Source: Bacillota bacterium
GTDB lineage: Bacteria > Bacillota > DTU030
Reading direction: 5' to 3'
NCBI GenBank assembly: GCA_012841005.1
Contig: DUVO01000328.1
Coordinates: 1 to 9,272 of the forward strand
DNA: 9,272 nt
This document shows, piece after piece, positions 6,329 to 9,272 of the stretch. Each line of letters starts with the position of its first letter. Position 1 is the first letter of the stretch. Under the pieces are notes generated by a model. The model was not told the origin of the DNA and searched no databases. It saw only the letters and a program-made list of their open reading frames with translations. The position numbers were made by a program, and so were the translations under genes.

Positions 6329-6381
6329 ATAACATATTATTCTGCTGGGCCGGTAAACTAATTTCAGAAATATTACCCTTC

Positions 6382-7218
6382 TTATTTTTTTGCCCCTTCC
6401 GGGCCCAGCAAACTCCTGGCCAGCACATTGACCTCTCGTACATTAAGACCAGTAAAATATTGAATCTTCTCCCTCACCGCCTCCTGCACCTGGGCAAGGA
6501 GGGGCGGCAGCCGGTAACCGTACATCAGCTGCAGCTCCAGATCTATCACCACGCCATCATTGGCACAGATGCGGATCTGGGTCTTGACAGGCCGTGCTAC
6601 ACCGGGAATATCCGCCAAGATTTTCTGAACCAGGCCCACAATGGCCGCATCGGCAATGAAGAGTTTACCCACATAGCTAAAGGGGGGCCGCACCAGGGAC
6701 TTTTCCCCCACCCTTTCGGGGCGAATGCCTGAGGTACGGGCAAAGACTACCTCCAGGGGGTCGACCAAAAAGCCGGGAAACCTCTTCTTCACCTCGATGG
6801 TGGGAACAGGAATTACATGCTTCCCCTCCCGCCGCCTTACTTCCCGGGCGCGGGCAATCTCCTGAGGTGAGGCAACCTCTTCTATTTTGATGACGCGCGT
6901 CGGCTGGGGTAACTCCAGGCGTTCGAGAATCCGCTGGATCATTTTGGGTGAAGTGCTGATCACCAGGACCCGTTCCGGAGCAAGCTCTGCCAATTTCTCC
7001 TTGACCTCCCTAGCCTGGTCCGGATCAACAAAAATGGCCCTGCGTACTGCCTGGAGCCTTGTCGGTTCCCGTTTTGCCGATTTTCCCGCCACAATCCGGC
7101 TGTTCTGGATCAACAGGCCATCATCGATTAGCGTATTAATGCCATTATCCTGGGCAACGATGAGGGCCCGGTGGCTCTTCCCAGTTCCGCTGGGGCCCAC
7201 CAGCGCATATACTTCCAT
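6382..7218 (-). CDS. P-loop NTPase-like protein with C-terminal Asp23/Gls24-like domain
   Basis: This protein has 278 residues and no signal peptide or membrane segment. The N-terminus carries a clear Walker A motif, LVGPSGTGKSHRAL, with Lys14 and Ser15. A hydrophobic strand, RVLVIST (83-89), follows; it has no acidic residue, so no canonical Walker B is evident. The middle is charged and Arg-rich (122-131). The C-terminal part, about 186-268, resembles the Asp23/Gls24 alkaline-shock family: an IADAAIVGLVQKIL helix, then VVIDLELQLMYGYRLPPLLA, then a helix ending in TGLNVREVNVLA. That family is linked to envelope stress and lipid homeostasis in Gram-positives, so a nucleotide-controlled scaffold or regulator is conceivable but unproven. 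GGGAGG lies 7 bases before the ATG. It follows mazF by 52 bp with only a small hairpin between, so co-transcription with the toxin-antitoxin pair is likely. Function is unknown. Confidence 0.88.
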   Translation of the reverse strand: MEVYALVGPSGTGKSHRALIVAQDNGINTLIDDGLLIQNSRIVAGKSAKREPTRLQAVRRAIFVDPDQAREVKEKLAELAPERVLVISTSPKMIQRILERLELPQPTRVIKIEEVASPQEIARAREVRRREGKHVIPVPTIEVKKRFPGFLVDPLEVVFARTSGIRPERVGEKSLVRPPFSYVGKLFIADAAIVGLVQKILADIPGVARPVKTQIRICANDGVVIDLELQLMYGYRLPPLLAQVQEAVREKIQYFTGLNVREVNVLARSLLGPEGAKK

Positions 7219-7250
7219 CTCCCATCCTCCCTGCCGGGAAAAGAATTAGA

Positions 7251-7268
7251 GATAACCCTTTGGTTATC
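7251..7268 (-). repeat. hairpin between mazF and the P-loop gene
   Basis: GATAACC and GGTTATC form a perfect 7-bp stem around a 4-base loop, starting two bases after the mazF stop codon. The minus-strand sequence after it (TCTAATTCTTTTC) is only weakly T-rich. It could be a leaky terminator or a 3'-end/processing hairpin that lets some transcripts continue into the next gene. Confidence 0.55.
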
Positions 7269-7270
7269 CC

Positions 7271-7621
7271 TCATAACTCAACCAACCCCAGGCTAATCTG
7301 CAAGCCGGAGTTAACTTTATTCATGATTTCACCCTCCAGGTGTCCAATCCTTGTCTTGAGGCGGCGTTTATCGATTGTCCGGATCTGTTCCAGGAGGATA
7401 ACGGAGTTCTTGTCAAGTCCGAATTCATTGGCACTGACTTCAATATGGGTGAGGAGTTTCGCCTTGTCGATCTGAGAAGTAATGGCGGCAACAATGGTCG
7501 TGGGGCTGTAGCGGTTGCCAATATCGTTCTGAATTATAATAACAGGCCGCACCCCGCCCTGTTCGGAGCCGACCACCGGACTCAGATCAGCATAATATAT
7601 ATCCCCACGGCGAACATTCAT
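7271..7621 (-). CDS. mazF: MazF/NdoA (EndoA) endoribonuclease toxin
   Basis: This is a 116-residue toxin of the MazF/PemK family, the same length as Bacillus subtilis EndoA. The family cleaves mRNA at short sequence-specific sites and so slows growth when the antitoxin is lost. The catalytic Arg25 in [12 protein letters not shown] and Thr48 in IVAAITSQ fall at the same positions as in the Bacillus protein. The conserved [20 protein letters not shown] start and [16 protein letters not shown] block are intact, so the toxin looks functional. One small departure is KLLTHIEV, where the Bacillus protein has Pro before Thr-His. The ATG overlaps the antitoxin stop as ATGA, which implies translational coupling. 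GAGG lies 7 bases upstream. Confidence 0.97.
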   Translation of the reverse strand: MNVRRGDIYYADLSPVVGSEQGGVRPVIIIQNDIGNRYSPTTIVAAITSQIDKAKLLTHIEVSANEFGLDKNSVILLEQIRTIDKRRLKTRIGHLEGEIMNKVNSGLQISLGLVEL

Positions 7622-7902
7622 GATTTGCCCTCACACTCCGCCAGGTAGCTTTCGTACCCTCGAGGGGAAAGCTCATCGGGTTCAAAACCTTCCTCCGCCA
7701 GTTGAAGATTTAGGCTGGCCATTTCGAGGTATCCCTGTTTCAGGCGTTCACGCAGGGTTCGTTTCTTTCGTTCCTCTATAAACCGTCGCAGAGCCTCCCG
7801 CACCATCTCACTCCGGTTGCTTCCGGCTTCGAGGGCTAAACCGTCAAATTCTTGCAGGAGGTTAGCAGGTACACTGATCATGATGCGCTTATAATCCGCC
7901 AC
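7618..7902 (-). CDS. mazE: MazE/NdoAI (EndoAI) ribbon-helix-helix antitoxin
   Basis: This is a 94-residue antitoxin of the CopG-like ribbon-helix-helix type that pairs with MazF. Residues about 6-45 form the DNA-binding part: [12 protein letters not shown] is the beta strand, and the segment through [20 protein letters not shown] gives the helices. The region from [19 protein letters not shown] to the end matches the toxin-binding tail of Bacillus EndoAI, which has RRGYMEMAKINL there. The start is a GTG, with GGAGGT about 9 bases upstream. An ATG between them is out of frame. The gene has its own consensus promoter with a dyad between promoter and start, consistent with autoregulation by MazE or the MazEF complex. 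It sits directly after nnr and before mazF. Confidence 0.95.
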   Translation of the reverse strand: MADYKRIMISVPANLLQEFDGLALEAGSNRSEMVREALRRFIEERKKRTLRERLKQGYLEMASLNLQLAEEGFEPDELSPRGYESYLAECEGKS

Positions 7903-7930
7903 CCCATAGGCACCTCCAATATATACCCAC

Positions 7931-7951
7931 GTATAGCTATTTAGCTAGTAC
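7931..7951. promoter_or_regulatory. candidate mazEF operator dyad
   Basis: TAGCTA-TT-TAGCTA lies between the -10 box and the ribosome site of mazE. It is flanked by GTA on one side and TAC on the other, with one extra base. Each TAGCTA is itself palindromic, so the element is both a direct and an inverted repeat. Its position just downstream of the promoter suits repression by a ribbon-helix-helix antitoxin. Binding is inferred only from position and symmetry. Confidence 0.45.
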
Positions 7952-7952
7952 C

Positions 7953-7982
7953 ATTATATAAATACGTACAATACCCTGTCAA
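7953..7982 (-). promoter_or_regulatory. sigma-A-type promoter of mazEF
   Basis: On the minus strand TTGACA (7982-7977) and TATAAT (7958-7953) are separated by 18 bases. Both hexamers match the consensus perfectly. Transcription would start at about 7946, inside the downstream dyad, roughly 45 bases before the mazE GTG. No other promoter in this window matches as well. Confidence 0.85.
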
Positions 7983-8020
7983 CATTTTACAAGAAGGGGG
8001 CTGTTCCAATTGCTGGTAAC

Positions 8021-8050
8021 AGGAAAAGATTGCCTCAGGCTTCTAAGGCA
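8021..8050 (-). terminator. probable intrinsic terminator overlapping the nnr stop
   Basis: On the minus strand TGCCTTA-GAAGCC-TGAGGCA forms a 7-bp stem with one G-U pair and a 6-base loop, followed by ATCTTTTCCT. The stem includes the nnr stop codon. The tail is only moderately T-rich, so termination may be partial. The mazEF promoter starts about 40 bases later, which fits a transcription-unit boundary here. Confidence 0.5.
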
Positions 8051-9272
8051 GTTCCTTTAGGAAAGGAAGCAGGTCCTTACCCCTCCTCAAGGCCTGCCAG
8101 GCCGCCGGCAGGTAAGCAGCCACATCGCCGGCCAACAACCCTGCTTCCCCCATCTCCCCGGCGGCCAGATCACCGGCAGCCCCGTGGAGAAAGACCCCGG
8201 CAACGGCAGCGGTAAAGGGCGGCAGGCCCTGTCCCAGGAGACCGGCAATGATTCCCGCCAGCACATCCCCCGTTCCCCCGGTGGCCAGGCCCGGATTCCC
8301 GGTGGGATTGATAGCCACCCTGCCGTCGGGTCCGGCAATTACGCTCCGGGCCCCCTTGAGGGCAACGAAAACCTGCCACTCGGCCGTCTTTTGCCGGGCC
8401 AAACCCAGCCGGTTTTCCTGGACTTCCCTGGTGGCCAAAAAACACAGCCGGGCCATCTCCCCGGGATGGGGGGTGATCACCACCGGCCCCAGCACCCGGC
8501 GCAGCACCTCTGTCCTTCCCGCTAGGGCAGTGAGGCCGTCGGCATCAAGAACCACCGGCACCTTTACCCGGGGAAGGAGGGAAGAAACCAGCTCCATCGT
8601 TTCTTCTTCCCGCCCCAGGCCGGGACCCAGGGCAAGGACGGTAGCCCCATCTAAAAGGCGCAGGAGCTCCGGTTCCGCAGCACGGGCCAGGGAGCCTTTA
8701 GGCGTCTGGGGCAAAGGATAAGTCATGGCCTCGGCAAGCTGGGCCGCCACCGTCGGCTGGACCCCGGCCGGAGAAGCCACCGTAACCAGTCCGGCCCCAC
8801 TGCGCAGGGCCCCCCTGGCAGCCAGGACAGCGGCACCGGCCATACCCAGGGAACCTGCCACCACCAGCACCCTCCCCCAGGAGCCCTTGTGGCTCTCAGG
8901 AGGGCGGGCCGCCTTATGGCAAGTAAGTTCCCTGGGAGTGGTGAGGAAAACCCCCGGCTCGGGCAGGGGAGCCCCAGGGGGAATCCCTATTTCCGCCACC
9001 CAGAGACGGCCCGCCTGTTTCGCCCCGGGATAAAGGCAGAGGCCGCATTTGGGAAGATCCAGGGTAATAGTGTCCGTTGCCGCAACCACCGGCCCCGGGC
9101 ACGCGCCGGTATCAGCCTCCAGGCCGGAAGGAAGATCAATGGCCAGGACAGGTCTGCCGCTCTCGTTAATAAAGGAGATTACTTCCGCCAGAAACCCCTG
9201 TACCGGGCCCCGGATTCCCGTTCCCAAAATAGCATCGATAATCAGGTCAACCCCTTCCCGGCGGGGAGCCAG
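8043..9272 (-). CDS. nnr: bifunctional NAD(P)H-hydrate epimerase / ADP-dependent dehydratase, N-terminus outside the window
   Basis: This enzyme repairs damaged NADH and NADPH hydrates in the cytoplasm. The N-terminal YjeF/NnrE-type domain epimerises the hydrate, and the C-terminal NnrD-type ribokinase-like domain dehydrates it using ADP or ATP. The window holds 409 codons of an expected ~500-530, so about 100 N-terminal residues lie beyond 9272. The visible epimerase end has DAILGTGIRGP and AIDLPSGLEADTG. The dehydratase domain begins near SHKGSWGRVLVVAGS (about 8857-8900) and continues with LALGPGLG, VLDADGL, ITPHPGEM (about 8455-8478) and the C-terminal NPGLATGGTGDVLAG (about 8260-8304), which contains the catalytic Asp. 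No break is seen. It is separated from mazEF by a probable terminator. In related Clostridia and Bacilli nnr often lies near acpS and alr, but neither is visible here. Confidence 0.96.
   Translation of the reverse strand: MAPRREGVDLIIDAILGTGIRGPVQGFLAEVISFINESGRPVLAIDLPSGLEADTGACPGPVVAATDTITLDLPKCGLCLYPGAKQAGRLWVAEIGIPPGAPLPEPGVFLTTPRELTCHKAARPPESHKGSWGRVLVVAGSLGMAGAAVLAARGALRSGAGLVTVASPAGVQPTVAAQLAEAMTYPLPQTPKGSLARAAEPELLRLLDGATVLALGPGLGREEETMELVSSLLPRVKVPVVLDADGLTALAGRTEVLRRVLGPVVITPHPGEMARLCFLATREVQENRLGLARQKTAEWQVFVALKGARSVIAGPDGRVAINPTGNPGLATGGTGDVLAGIIAGLLGQGLPPFTAAVAGVFLHGAAGDLAAGEMGEAGLLAGDVAAYLPAAWQALRRGKDLLPFLKELP

Overview
The window looks like a chromosomal segment of a Gram-positive, probably anaerobic and possibly thermophilic Bacillota (Moorella/Desulfotomaculum-type Clostridia). 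The reasons are strong AGGAGG-type ribosome sites, GTG starts, a fairly GC-rich sequence, a Bacillus-like MazE/MazF pair, and a P-loop protein with an Asp23/Gls24-like tail. This placement is inference from protein style, not from a marker gene. Every supported gene lies on the minus strand, so transcription runs from high to low coordinates.

Right-hand block (9272 to about 6284): the 3' part of nnr (NAD(P)H-hydrate epimerase/dehydratase) ends at a hairpin that looks like a terminator. A consensus promoter (TTGACA, 18 bp, TATAAT) then drives mazE and mazF, which overlap by 4 bp. After a small hairpin comes a 278-residue protein with an N-terminal Walker A motif and a C-terminal Asp23/Gls24-like domain. 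A clear intrinsic terminator closes this block.

Left-hand block (6188 to 1): a sugar or polyol catabolic locus led by a SorC-family regulator. Its leader holds two related dyads whose centres are 22 bp apart. The order after sorC is: a decayed stretch (5077-4160), a GatD-like zinc polyol dehydrogenase, deoC (deoxyribose-phosphate aldolase), an SDR oxidoreductase, and an almost complete FGGY carbohydrate kinase that runs off the window. The intact set (kinase, two dehydrogenases, aldolase, sugar-phosphate-sensing repressor) suggests uptake-linked catabolism of a polyol or deoxy-sugar that ends in aldol cleavage. The substrate cannot be read from the sequence.

The most unusual structure is the decayed stretch. 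It is a head-to-tail mosaic of three truncated genes in their original orientation: the N-terminus of a glycerol-kinase-like FGGY kinase, the middle of a D-2-hydroxyacid dehydrogenase, and the C-terminus of a second zinc dehydrogenase. It also carries a nonsense codon and a one-base frameshift. It appears to be the scar of a parallel catabolic cassette that has lost its core. I found no RNA genes, CRISPR arrays, insertion sequences or plus-strand genes.
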